This document shows, piece after piece, positions 46,060-56,944 of a stretch of 64,000 nt of DNA. The stretch comes from Apricaphanius iberus (Eukaryota; Chordata; Actinopteri; Cyprinodontiformes; Aphaniidae). Where the stretch lies: NCBI GenBank assembly GCA_028564705.1, contig JAPXFQ010000249.1, positions 1,860,001-1,924,000 of the forward strand. The letters run 5' to 3'. The position numbers were made by a program, and so were the translations under genes. Every line of letters begins with the position of its first letter. The first letter of the stretch is position 1. The notes beneath the pieces were generated by a model that was not told the origin of the DNA, did no database searches, and saw only the letters and a list, made by a program, of their open reading frames with translations.

Positions 46060-46890
46060 CACACAGCTACAATAAAGTTGAAAATTCCCAATGGGCATAA
46101 CAAACTTGAACTTAGTGCTTTTAAAAAAATCCTGCTGTGTTAACTTTTTCACATACTGCCGGTAAGCCCCACAAACTTTGCTGTATTTTATTGAGATTAA
46201 AAAGTGTAAAGTGGGAGGAAATTCACATAAAAATTAGCTTAAAAAAAAAAAAAAAAAAGTTTGACAGTTATTTGTATTATGCTTTCTCCAATTTGGTACT
46301 CCTAAATAATACCAATACCAAATTAGTAAATAGATTGTACTTTTTTGTATTTTTAAGAAGTATGGAACACTAACCTTGGGGGACATAGAAAGATCTGGGG
46401 GATCTGGCAAGAGGAAAGTCATAATTATTGCTATTATGCAGTTTTTCACCATGAACACACTATATCCCTCATGAATTATTATGTTGGCAGCATCATGCTG
46501 TGGGAAAGCTTTAAAAGAGATACGGGAGAAAGCTGAAGTTGGCGGAAAAAAGATAAATACAGCGTAACACCAGAATAAGTCCTGTTAAAGGCGGTAAAAA
46601 GCTTCACAATTTCCAGCAAAACGACAGCTCTAAATATACACCCAGAGGTTAATGGAATTACAATGGCCAAATCAAAGTGTATGCCCAAATTTACCTTAGA
46701 GACTATGGCAAGACTGCACAAACAAAATTAGTAGATGCTCTTTCCAGTCTGACTGAGTTTGAGCTACTATTTTAGTCTCTACATGTGCAACACTGACATA
46801 GACAATATCCAAAAGACTTACAGGTGAAATTGCAACTAATTGTGGTTCTATTGATTCAGTTGATTGGACAAAAGTCCGCACACTTTTCAG
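46060..46890 (+). mobile_element. Tc1/mariner remnant
   Basis: GTTGGCAGCATCATGCTGTG at 46482, CCAGCAAAACGACAGCTCTA at about 46614, CAGTCTGACTGAGTTTGAGC at 46745 and CCAAAAGACTTACAGGTGAA at 46810 follow the second half of a well-known teleost Tc1 transposase in order and roughly correct spacing. Stops and deletions are frequent. It belongs to the same family as the pieces at 16195, 18785, 25085 and 54240. Confidence 0.85.
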
Positions 46891-47070
46891 ATTTCACGAA
46901 AAAAGAAATATATTTTCTTGTATTAATTCACAATCATTCATTACCTGCCTATGACCTCTGTAAATTCTGTAACATAAAGTATGAAAAAGAGGTATAAGTA
47001 GTTTTGTAAGCCATTGTCCTGTGGAATTTATCTCTAGACTGCACACACTGACAAGTTGTAGATACAGACA

Positions 47071-47138
47071 TAATACTACTATTACTACTACTACTACTAC
47101 TACTATTACTACTACTACTACTAATAATAATAATAACA
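47071..47138. repeat. (TAC)n/(TAA)n trinucleotide repeat
   Basis: Runs of ACT/TAC with a few ATT units pass into AATAAT units. Poly-Ser/Thr/Val frames across it are artefacts of the repeat. Confidence 0.95.
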
Positions 47139-47249
47139 ATAAATGTAAAAATCAAGTCTTTATCATGGAAACATGTTTTCATCCTATTTCCTTCCAAAGC
47201 TGTTTTCTAAACTGCTCAAATCCCTTCAAAGACTCACCATCACCTCTGC

Positions 47250-47640
47250 TGCCTACATACAGACAGTTGACAAATTAAAGAAAGAAAAAAACTAAACCAC
47301 ACAGCAAATGTATCCCGTGCTGCTTTGCTATAGCATCATTGGGGTTCTTTTGTACTTTCAGGTAGGGTCAGGACAAATCAATACCATTTTTTTCACTGTG
47401 ATCACCTTTACTCTGTGATGAAACATCTCTATCTTGATGGGAGTGGTCTCTTCCAGAATGAGAATGCCCCTATCCATAGGGTCACTGAATGATTTGATGA
47501 GTGTGAAAAAGGTGATTCATACATTTTTGGTCTATGTTGTCCGCAGAGCTCAACCTAGTTGCACACATATGGGAGAATTCAGCTTCAAATGTCAGAATTC
47601 CAACACGTATCTCCACAAAAATTACACTCTCTAGAAATTT
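47250..47640 (+). mobile_element. Tc1/mariner-like C-terminal remnant (another family)
   Basis: ACATCTCTATCTTGATGGGA, GTGGTCTCTTCCAGAATGAG, ATGCCCCTATCCATAGGGTC and GAATGATTTGATGAGTGTGA correspond to the FQDDNAPIHR...WFDE region of a fish Tc1/mariner-like transposase, with the first part of the catalytic DDN reduced to NEN. It is degraded and without an intact frame. Confidence 0.75.
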
Positions 47641-49099
47641 AGAATTGAAAATTTGGTGAATTGAAACTGACCTGGTTGTGGCCATACAGCCTACTAAGAA
47701 CGTTTATGTAAACTACTTGTTACATGTCCAAAAAAAAACTTTCAATATGTACAGTAGGCAGAAATACATCAAATAAATTATGAATGCCTCATTTTAAATA
47801 CAAACAATGCTATATTATTTTTTTTCTCCTGATCAGATTTAATATTTAAATTCACAAAATGCATAAGTTGCTAGATATGTTTTCATTATGTAGCCTAAGT
47901 ACTCTGCAAGTTAAATATTTTTCCTGGGTGTAAATATGTGCAACTGAAGAGTAAAACATTCATCAATTATCATTCATAATAAACATTCAAAATTATATCT
48001 CTTAGAGTATTTAATCAGTTGCTTTGCTTTGTAGCATAAAAGGCACAACTCTTTTTAAAGAGCTAAATATTTAAGCTAATATTTTACATCGCAATATTAT
48101 GCTGCAATGTTTTAGAACATGATTTAAACTTTAGAAAAGGAGGAAAAGCATATTCACCCTATGATTTGCATTTCTAAAATAAATAGCTGCACACGTCTAA
48201 ACTGCTTCCAGACTTTGATAACCAGTTGCTGCTAGATGATTGACAGGAAAAATGGGCCCAAAAAGACAGTCTGTCAGTTGAAACAGTAGAAAAGATTTTT
48301 TGAAAAACTGATTCTTATACTTTTTTAGAGGAAGTACAACAAATTGGACAGCTTAAAGAATTTAGATAGATCAATATACATCTAAAAGAAAAAGTGCACA
48401 ATGAATTAAAACACAAAAGCACATAAAAAAATTAGAGATACATGGGCAAACCAAGAGTCATTACTTGAGAGGAAATAAAAGGAAAACAAGGTTCTGGTGG
48501 AGGATGACAGGGTGAACATGGAATTAAGTAAATAATTATGAATCTACTTTGGTCAAAGAGATGATGCCTTAACATTTATTTGGTGTTATCTCATTGGAAA
48601 ATATAAAGATAACTACATTAAGAAAAAATTATAACATCTTCCACAGTTAATGATAATTTGGGAATGTCTGTTAATTAAAAGAGATGGACCAATGGTAGAC
48701 CATAAGTCTATATTAAATCCACAGGTGGACATTCAAATGATCTCAAAAGTAGCTTTGGTTTCCAAGTTAAAATGAGAATGGATCCAGCCAGTGAGCAAAG
48801 AGCACACCAACGTATTTTCTAGAAAAGAACGATCTTGTACCTTAACTGGGCTCTGGACACAGTTTATAACATTCGGGAAGCAGACTTTGACTGGAAGACT
48901 ATTCCATTACACTGCATTAGTAGTAACATCTGCAGTCGGGTTCTCTCATGTCCACTCTGTTTACGTAGCTCTGCTAGCTTGGTAATTTAGACAATAGACC
49001 GTTGACAAAGTAACATTAACGTTTGGTTAGAAAGGTTAAAACAAGGCTTGTTGTGTCAAATGGTGTGGACCTGTGGGAGCTATTTGATGCATTTAAGTC
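47641..49099. other. Non-coding intron sequence
   Basis: AT-rich with no gene or clear element recognised. Confidence 0.45.
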
Positions 49100-49625
49100 A
49101 CTCTGTCTTTTGCAGACAGCAAGATGATATTCCACTTCCTGAGTACTACCATCACCAAGGAACTCTAGTGGGAGCCCACCATAACCTCCGTCATTAAGAA
49201 GGCACAGCAAAGAAATTTAAAATTTTTAAGGCACAACAGAGGATGTACTTCCTGAGACAGCTGAAGAAATTCAACCTGCCAAAACGGATGAAGATGCAAT
49301 TCTACAATGCAATCATTGAGTCCATCCTCACTTCCTCCATCACCGTATGGTATGCTGGGGCCACCATCAGGGACAGAGACTAAGATTGTTCCCACCACCT
49401 ACTCTGTTTCAGTCACATGAGCCATATTGTGTTTTTTTTTTGCACCTGTCTGATTTGCACTGATAATTATCTGCACACTTGTATAAATCAATCTGTTAGG
49501 CACATTTTATTTTAATTCTCATTTAAGTGTCTTTTGTGTATGTTTGCACAATGTGCACCAGCAAGTTCCTAATGTTGTAAATCTATTCAACATTTGGCAA
49601 TAAACCCTTTCTGATTCTGATTCTC
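49100..49625 (+). repeat. L2-like LINE C-terminus and 3' UTR
   Basis: Broken frames read QQRMYFLRQLKKFNLPKRMK, then FYNAIIESILTSSITVWYAG, the C-terminal region of an L2-type reverse transcriptase. About 220 bp of 3' UTR follow (ATTTGCACTGATAATTATCTGC, TTTGGCAATAAACCC), with a TTCTGATTCTGATTC tail ending at 49625. Orientation is plus. The 5' part is missing, as is usual for LINE insertions. Confidence 0.88.
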
Positions 49626-49812
49626 TCTCTCTCTATACTGGGCAATACCGAGTAGCAATGCAGGTACTTTTACCATACAATTTTTTTTTTTATGAATTGG
49701 AAGAAAGGTTTTCTTTTCTTCTCTGATTGTTACAACAAATGATGGTGAATTAGATTAAAATATAATAAAAACAATGACCAGAAAACTAATATTTCAAGTG
49801 AAAACTAAACAT

Positions 49813-49886
49813 CCATCCCACGCATGCACGGGGAGAACATGCAAACTCCATGCAGAAAGGCCCTGGGTCAGGATACGAACCCACAA
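49813..49886 (-). mobile_element. SINE fragment with 14-bp target duplication
   Basis: 74 bp, on the minus strand containing GGGTTCGTATCCTGACCCAG (a pol III B-box-like GGTTCGNATCC) and GGAGTTTGCATGTTCTCCCC, a very common teleost tRNA-related SINE or LINE-tail segment. It is bounded by the perfect direct repeat TGAAAACTAAACAT at 49799-49812 and 49887-49900, showing target-primed insertion. It is truncated relative to full-length copies. Confidence 0.85.
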
Positions 49887-49899
49887 TGAAAACTAAACA

Positions 49900-50040
49900 T
49901 TTACTGTGAAATTATTGCAGAATTTCTACATTGTAAGTATCGATTCATGGTTAACTGTAACCAATACCGATACAGTACATAGGAGCAGTATCAGTCCTGG
50001 TACCCGATAACAGTCCAGTATCAGTATTGGTGCACCTCTA
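49900..50040 (-). repeat. hAT-like MITE end with ACCGATAC motifs
   Basis: The reverse complement starts TAGAGGTGCACCAATACTG and has repeated GATACTG and TATCGG motifs. This is the same terminus type as TAGGGATGCACCGATACTG at 63608. Only this end is clear; the SINE fragment at 49813 appears to have inserted in or beside it. Confidence 0.65.
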
Positions 50041-50041
50041 C

Positions 50042-50043
<2 letters not shown>

Positions 50044-50084
<41 letters not shown>
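50044..50084. repeat. (AT)n microsatellite
   Basis: About 20 uninterrupted AT units directly after the hAT-like terminus. Confidence 0.95.
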
Positions 50085-50089
<5 letters not shown>

Positions 50090-51855
50090 GATTGAAGCTG
50101 AAAAAGGCTACAACAGTACAGACTGAACCTGGCAATATCACGATGAGCTAAGACATTATAGTCCACACTCAGGTGGGCCACTGGCACACTGATCATCAGT
50201 CACAATGTCAGCACACATGAGATTAGTCAAGCTGTTTGCTGTGCTTCACACATTTAGAATGCTGCTGACACATCTCTCTATGGTGACATTAACTTTCATA
50301 CATATTTGGGTGACGCTGTCTCATGAATCAAATATTTATCAGCACAGCTAAAATACATTGAAATGTAAATCAGATGAGACTACATCTTCACGGTAAACAC
50401 AAATATTTAATGATTAGATTTTGAAGAGGAACCATAGAAACAGATGTCACCTAACACAGCACAGACTAAATGTAGATGCTTTTTCTTCCTGCAAGGAATA
50501 AAGTGTGTGCACCAGGTGTAGTGGGGAAAACTGAATGCAGATATTTAAAATTGTAAACAGTTGAGTGTACTTTAGGAACAAACTTTTTCATTTCATCTCA
50601 GATGAGCTCTGGCTCTTATAAGAATGCAGTTCAGACCAGATCCTGATGAAATCTGAGCTAGGGCAATATTAGATAGAAAGAATATGATACTTAAGTTATT
50701 GATTCTGTTGGCGTTGTGGGCTGAGTCAGTATGCAGAAAATGTTAGACACCTCAAGGGAGGGGTAAGAAAAAAACTGACAAATGTTTGCACGTGGAGGGC
50801 TTTATGGCTGCGGTCTTTGTAACATTTTATTAGATTTTTGCAGGGCATTTTTGGAGAATGTAAGCATAATGAAATCCAGCTGCGTAAATAAATTTACCGA
50901 ATCATCTAATGACCAGTGAGCCATCGCATAAGGGAAACAGTATGAAGAATATCTCTGTTTAGGAGAACAGAGAGTTAGTGGAGGAAGAATGAGGCTTACC
51001 ACCCCAAAAACCTTTCTCAGTTTCAGCTGACTGCACCAAATAATGGAAAGCGGTGGCTTGATGAATGGCTGAAGTGCAGTCAAGCACACCACAGCAGAAT
51101 AAACTGTAAACTGTGAGCGGGGGGTGAAAGAAAAACAAATAACTCAAAATATAGTTCCAGAAATGCCCTCATTCATTAGGGACTAATAACAATGATTTAT
51201 TTTCCTGAAGAATAATTTCAAGGCAGTTATCAAGCAGCAAGTTCCCCTCTCGTGCTTGATTTTGCTGAGGTTTCTTTGCAAATAGAGGTGTTGGATGTGT
51301 TAGGCTCCTCTCAGCATACTGATGAGATGTAGTAACTACATTGACTGCAAGTTATAACATTCTATGAAATAATCTATTTATAAAATTCATCTTTTTGTCA
51401 AACTTCTGAAAAGGAAAATTTAATGCTCTAAAACCATTCTAAGCATTGGTTGATCCAACAACAGAATTAGGTTGTGATATTTTATCAAAATGTTGTGCAT
51501 GAATGGAGTTCATGAGTGAACCTCAATTTTTGATAACTTTCAACTTAATTATGCAGATTTTTACATGATGAAATTGAGGTGAGTGCAACTCACACTCATC
51601 TGAAAACATGGCACTTTGTTGAGAGTAAACAACATTTAGTGTGTGTGTGTGTGTGTGTGTGTGAGGTCATTCACAAAGCAGTGCAGTGTTCTCCTTTTTT
51701 GAAGCTGTTCTGCTGCTTTCTTTGCTTTACATCTGGATTTACAAAGCAGTTAATACTAAATACCTGCAGAAGCAATCTGACCTATTATTTTAAGCACATG
51801 AGAGATATTTGCAATTAAACACTAAATCATGCATGTAATGTATTGACTTCAAAAC
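50085..51855. other. Non-coding intron sequence
   Basis: Includes a (GT)n run at 51637-51664. The stretch 50800-51150 is less AT-rich with overlapping minus-strand frames that have no motif. No gene recognised. Confidence 0.45.
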
Positions 51856-52030
51856 AGTATCTTGTGAAATCTGACAGACCGGATTACCCATTTTTTTTTT
51901 GTTTTTGGCTTAGAACAATTTACAATACTGAGATGAACACAAAACATCAGAAAAAAAAAACACTTCACTTCTGATGATACTTCATACAGAGAGCCTAAGA
52001 TTATATTTATACATATTTAGTGTATATTTT
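51856..52030 (+). repeat. Dispersed repeat, copy 1 of a local pair
   Basis: CAGTATCTTGTGAAATCTGA, then CCGGATTACCC, a poly-T run, GGCTTAGAA, GATGAACACAAAACATCAGA and CACTTCACTTC..ATGA line up in order with the second copy at 53270. The family is not recognised. Confidence 0.75.
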
Positions 52031-53269
52031 TTAGGCTCACATCAACATATAAATACTGAATACTGAATAATGACTTAATAGGCAAACACAAAGATCTTTA
52101 CTACACTGGAGGCCTTCAAGTTAACTTAATTCAACACAATGACAGGTGACTGAAAAATATTAATTCATCTTGTGGACTATTCTTATTCAATCAACAAGTT
52201 TTCATTCTGATACAAAATGAGACTCTGTAAAGATAAACTACTGCAAATGGAGTATAATTTTAGAAGTAGTACATCTGCTTTTAATATTTTATTTAGAAAA
52301 TGCTACATTAAAAATAATTGATCCTTTTCTCAATAATCAATGAAAATATTTTTAGAGACACTGAAGTGATCAAACCCTAGCTTAGCAAAACACCTTAAAC
52401 CCTTTCAGGACTGTGTGAAAACTTTAGATTTTACACTTTTAAGTGCACATTCTCCATGTACTTAGAATGAACAAAAAAATAACAAACTTCAGATAAACTT
52501 TCACGAGTACAAAAATTACTTTAAAATCTAACCAATTAATAATAGAAGTAATCACCCTTGTGAATGAAACATTTACCATTAACAATAATAGTTTTCTTTC
52601 TAAGTAATACCGGACAAAAATGGAACAAAATGTCTTACTACTGGTTTGTTTGTCTTAAAAATCAAAGCACACCACTGATTACATTAGTGATGGAGACTGA
52701 ATTGTGTTGAGAGTTAATGTGAACCCAGCTGAGGAAATAAGACAAACACATCTGCTGCTAGATGTTAATGGATCTTATCAGCCATTGTTAATTGCTGTAT
52801 TGTTTCAGGATCATTTACTGTTGATCGTCCACTGCCTTTAAATCCTCCTGGCATGCTGTTTGCACAATCCAAATGTCTTCAAGTCGTCACACCCTTGTCC
52901 TGCAGTCCCTTTTTCTTGTGCGTATCCATGCAAATGGTTTTACCTCTGTGCTGAATCAGAAGAAATTTAACTTCCACCTCAGTGGTTCTCTCGCAGGATA
53001 GTAATGTGAAGTGAAGATGCGTGGAAATTGCTGCATGTAGAAGGCTTTAATTATGCTTCAGAAATCTACTGTATGTACAAAAACTATTAAAGAGTATTAA
53101 ATCTGCCATTGCAATATCCTTTCTGACAACCAGATCTTAATTTCTCTCATAGTGTTGTTATATTTATGACGGAATACTAAAATTCCAAGAGATAGATTTG
53201 TGACTACGGATTTCACTCCTGTATAAACTGTTTATAAGATAAGCATGTATTAAATGTATTTAATTCAAT
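52031..53269. other. Non-coding sequence between the two repeat copies
   Basis: No gene or element recognised. 52680-53060 is more balanced in composition and might be conserved non-coding DNA. Confidence 0.4.
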
Positions 53270-53412
53270 ACAGTGTCTTGTGAAATCAGGCATATCCGAT
53301 TACCCTTTTTTTTTTTTGGCTTAGAAAAACGTAAAATACGATGAACACAAAACATCAGAGAAAAACTTCACTTCCAATGACAAAGATTATATTTAAAAAT
53401 ATTTAGTGTTTA
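53270..53412 (+). repeat. Dispersed repeat, copy 2 of a local pair
   Basis: CAGTGTCTTGTGAAATCAGG, CCGATTACCC, a poly-T run, GGCTTAGAAA, CGATGAACACAAAACATCAG and AACTTCACTTCCAATGA repeat copy 1 (51856) in the same orientation with scattered differences. A block present in copy 1 after AATGA/GATGATACTTC is shorter here. Confidence 0.75.
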
Positions 53413-54239
53413 TATACACAAACTCTGTGACACTTAAAAGCAAGGACTGCTGACATATTTCATTAGGATTTTTTGTTGTTGAAAAACCAACCAAAAATAG
53501 CAGATAATTATTAAGTGGAAGGAGAATTATAACTGCTTTGCAGTTTTCTTTAAAAAAAAACTGTGGTAGCATTTCTATCAACCACCAGTGCTCTCATACC
53601 CCTAAATAAAATCCATTTGTAGTCAGCTGCTGTTAGAAATCAACTAGGTGGAAAATAGATCATATTTTATGTGCAAAATAATTTCAGTATAACTGAAAGA
53701 CTAACTAGACATATTTCCACTATTGAAACTTCAGGGTATTTTAACTGTAATGCAGTGTGCCTCATCTTCATCATATGCACGTTTCTCTACTGCACCAGGC
53801 CATTTCAAGAACCAACCGTGTACCAGTCTGGAGGTATGTACTCAGAAATGGCCTGGTAATACCTTGCTGGGTAGGAGCTGTGATGAAGTTGTAACCGGAA
53901 GGTAAATGAGATGACTTGCCAAACAACTGGCTGTGTAAAATTAGAAGAGTTGCTGGAAAAACACTTTATAACAACATAGCAAACAGAAACACAGCAACCA
54001 TCCGTGCTTTTTTCATGTTGATCTCTGTTTATGCTCTGCTTATGTGGGCTCCTTTTAGCACTGATCACTGGCACTTATCAACCACACTGATCACTCACTG
54101 CCAAAAAGGCCTTATTATGCTGACATATTAGCAAATTCTTTAAAAGACCAATTGTGTGTGGAGACATGATGCCAGAGAGGAGGGGCCTAACAGATTTACC
54201 CTGATGGAATTAAAATCCGGTAAAATTACGCTAAAGTTC
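53413..54239. other. Non-coding intron sequence
   Basis: Overlapping frames of 60-89 codons on both strands at 53671-54131 show no motif. The part after 54150 leads into the Tc1 fragment. Confidence 0.4.
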
Positions 54240-54580
54240 TGATAGTCGGGATGTGCCTATTGAGAAACAGCCAGGAGAAACATGACAAGCTGCATATATC
54301 TATGGCTCTGCTGGGAGGATCTGTTCTTAGGACAAAAGTGAGTTCTGTGCTACACAAATATAAACTTTATGGAAAGGTGGCAAGAACAAGCTATACTTGT
54401 CAAAAGAAAGCCATAAGAAGTAATTTATGTAGCTTGCCACATAGCAGACACATCAGACATTTGCAAGATGTTGCTCTGCTTGGATGAGACAAAATTTAAA
54501 ACCTTGGCTTACAGGCAAAATATTAGCACCACTCAACACCTCGAACATGTCAACCTCCACCATAAAAAAACTGAAATCCA
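54240..54580 (+). mobile_element. Tc1/mariner remnant, central region
   Basis: GAAAGCCATAAGAAGTAATT, GTTGCTCTGCTTGGATGAGA and CAAAATTTAAAACCTTGGCT correspond to the linker and first catalytic region of the same Tc1 family as 46060 (usual form GGTCAGATGAGACCAAAATTGAACTTTTTGGC). No intact frame. Confidence 0.75.
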
Positions 54581-54944
54581 TATATACTTTTCCTCCACTT
54601 TGCAATTTTCGTAAGAGTTTTTGTTGGTCTTTTGCATAAAAAAATACAGTGTATTAAAAATTGTGTTTAGAACATAACAAAATGTAAAAAGTTTTAGTAT
54701 AGTGAGTTTTACAGGTCACTCAATTTTATAATGGTTTCCATTCAGTCTATTTATTTAATGTAAATCACTCCAATTCAACCCAATAAATAAAAAAACTCTC
54801 TAAGTCAATCACATATGTTCAAATTCAAGAGTAGTTGGTAAACATCTGACACTTTCTATACACTGGTAAAAGTGACTGCATCAAACCACTAACTTTGCAC
54901 CAATACTTCCTCCTGAATTAATATATAGCCACAGTTGTCTGTGG

Positions 54945-55345
54945 ATTGCACAGAGTAATTCACTTTTCTCCAATCACTCATGCATTGCCCATTCCTCCAT
55001 GCAGATCTCCTCTACATTAGTGATGTTTTAGTGGTGTCTCTGGACAACACAGACGTTCAACTCCCTCCAAAGATTTTGTATCGGGTTGAAATTAGGTTAC
55101 TGGCTATGCCACTCCAGGACCTTAAAATGAGAGCCAGAAATCTTGTTTGTTTGTAGGTGACCAAATACTTATTTTCCACCATAATTTGAAAATAAATTCT
55201 TTAAAGGTCAAATAATGTGATTTTCTTTCTCATTTTGTCCCTCACAGTGGTACCTATGCTGAAAATTACAGGCCTCTCTTAACTTTTTTCAGTGGGAGAA
55301 CATGCACAGTTAGTAGCTCACTAAGTACTCTTTTGCCAAAATGTA
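54945..55345 (-). mobile_element. Internally deleted Tc1/mariner element
   Basis: On the plus strand a piece of transposase antisense (CCAAAGATTTTGTATCGGGT, CCACTCCAGGACCTTAAAAT) is joined directly to the 5' flank of the family (GAGCCAGAAATCTTGTTTGT, GGTGACCAAATACTTATTTT, CATTTTGTCCCTCACAGTGG, ATTACAGGCCTCTCTTA). The whole transposase between these parts has been deleted. Confidence 0.85.
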
Positions 55346-55443
55346 TATCAACAACAGATAAAGGGAGTTGACCGTAGACAGGGACTCCAGTATCAATTAT
55401 TTAAAGATTAGTTTTATCAGTAGACCAAACCAATAGTTGGGAC

Positions 55444-55445
<2 letters not shown>

Positions 55446-55505
<60 letters not shown>

Positions 55506-55520
55506 TGTATATATATATAA
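55446..55520. repeat. (AT)n microsatellite
   Basis: About 27 AT units, then ACATATATGT and a further short run. Confidence 0.95.
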
Positions 55521-55849
55521 TAGAAGCCATGATAACTTGTAGTGCATTTCATCAATATTAGCAGAATATGGACACTTTAGCACTAAGCAGCAGCCTCGTT
55601 CTGGACAATCTGTAGCATTGTATAAGACTGACTCCAGAATAAAGCACCTGCATGGTTTACAAAGTGGTATGTACTGTATATACTGCACTAATTAAGTTTA
55701 TTTAGAAGAAATGAAAATATAATTCAAAGACATTCTAGCCTAATAGTAACTAGCTCTCTAAAAGCCATAAACATGGCATGTATGTTTTTTCTCTTTTTTT
55801 TTCTGTCTTTCTTTCTTTTTTTTATTGTTTTTGTTTTTGCCAAAAAAGC

Positions 55850-56077
55850 ATTATGAATTCATTGGGCCTATTGCTCCTCGCTCTGGCTGTTGCGCAATGC
55901 ATGGGGCAAGCAGGCTGGCACACACATCAGCGGACACAACATCTTAATTTGAATACTGCTCTTTGTAGACGTTATGAATTGCGCTTAGTAGAAAATGAAG
56001 GACAGCCCCCTGGCGGAAATGTTTTGCAGCACACACAATTTTGCACTCTTTATTTAGAATTTTGATAAATTAGGCCA
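55850..56077. mobile_element. Partial Harbinger-like MITE, relative of 40171
   Basis: The right end TTTTGATAAATTAGGCCA is followed by TTA, matching the TIR and target of the element at 40171-41049. Internal blocks TTTGAATACTGCTCTTTG, GTTATGAATTGC and CAGCACACACAATTTTGC align with that element in reverse orientation. The left terminus is not recognised. A 71-codon frame from 55853 starts with a hydrophobic MNSLGLLLLALAVAQCMG. Confidence 0.7.
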
Positions 56078-56094
56078 TTATTTTTTTTTATGTT

Positions 56095-56118
56095 TATATA
56101 TATATATATATATATATA
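56095..56118. repeat. (TA)n microsatellite
   Basis: About twelve TA units between the MITE end and the minisatellite. Confidence 0.9.
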
Positions 56119-56169
56119 CATATTATGGCATGCCGTTCAGGAAAAATATTATATATTTATATTGATATG

Positions 56170-56908
56170 TTTGAATATATGGAATGAACCTTGAATATAT
56201 GGAATGAACGTCTGAATATATTGAATCAACCTTGAATATATGGAATCAACCTTGAATATATGGAATCAACCTTGAATATATGGAATGAACGTCTGAATAT
56301 ATTGAATCAACCTTGAATATATTGAATCAACCTTGAATATATGGAAGAAAATGAATCACCTTGAATATATGGAATGAACCTTGAATATATGGAATGAACG
56401 TCTGAATATATTGAATCAACCTTGAATATATGGAATGAACGTCTGAATATATTGAATCAACCTTGAATATATGGAATCAACCTTGAATATATGGAATGAA
56501 CGTCTGAATATATTGAATCAACCTTGAATATATGGAATCAACCTTGAATATATGGAATGAACGTCTGAATATATGGAATCAACCTTGAATATATGGAATC
56601 AACCTTGAATATATGGAATGAACGTCTGAATATATTGAATCAACATTGAATATATGGAATCAACCTTGAATATATGGAATGAACCTTGAATATATGGAAT
56701 GAACGTCTGAATATATTGAATCAACCTTGAATATATTGAATCAACCTTGAATATATGGAATGAACGTCTGAATATATTGAATCAACCTTGAATATATTGA
56801 ATCAACCTTGAATATATGGAATGAACGTCTGAATATATTGAATCAACCTTGAATATATGGAATGGACGTCTGAATATATTGAATCAACCTTGAATATATG
56901 GAATCAAA
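56170..56908. repeat. Ordered 20/21-bp minisatellite
   Basis: About 36 tandem units of TGAATATATKGAATSAACCT. Three main variants occur: ...GGAATCAACCT, ...GGAATGAACGTC (21 bp) and ...TTGAATCAACCT. Nearly every GAACGTC unit is followed by the ATTGAATC variant, so units expand as blocks of two or three. One unit near 56345 has an 8-bp insertion. No frame runs through it. Confidence 0.95.
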
Positions 56909-56920
56909 GTTTGGCCTCAA

Positions 56921-56939
56921 GGATTATGGGTAATGTAGT
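56921..56939 (-). promoter_or_regulatory. Possible ZNF143/THAP11-type promoter motif
   Basis: The reverse complement, ACTACATTACCCATAATCC, matches 15 of 19 positions of the vertebrate promoter element ACTACAATTCCCAGAATGC as I recall it. It lies just after the minisatellite and 50-70 bp before an open frame that ends at a good splice donor. It could equally be part of a dispersed repeat. Confidence 0.35.
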
Positions 56940-56944
56940 AGATT

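Noticed and set aside
47021..47278. Thr-rich, Ser-rich and Val-rich frames
   Set aside because: They are translations of the TAC/TAA trinucleotide repeat at 47071-47138.
55853..56065. Small secreted peptide gene starting MNSLGLLLLALAV
   Set aside because: It lies in a MITE relative whose homologous DNA is read in another frame in the copy at 40171; no splice or promoter evidence.
56170..56908. CRISPR-like or iteron array
   Set aside because: Units are contiguous without unique spacers: a simple minisatellite.
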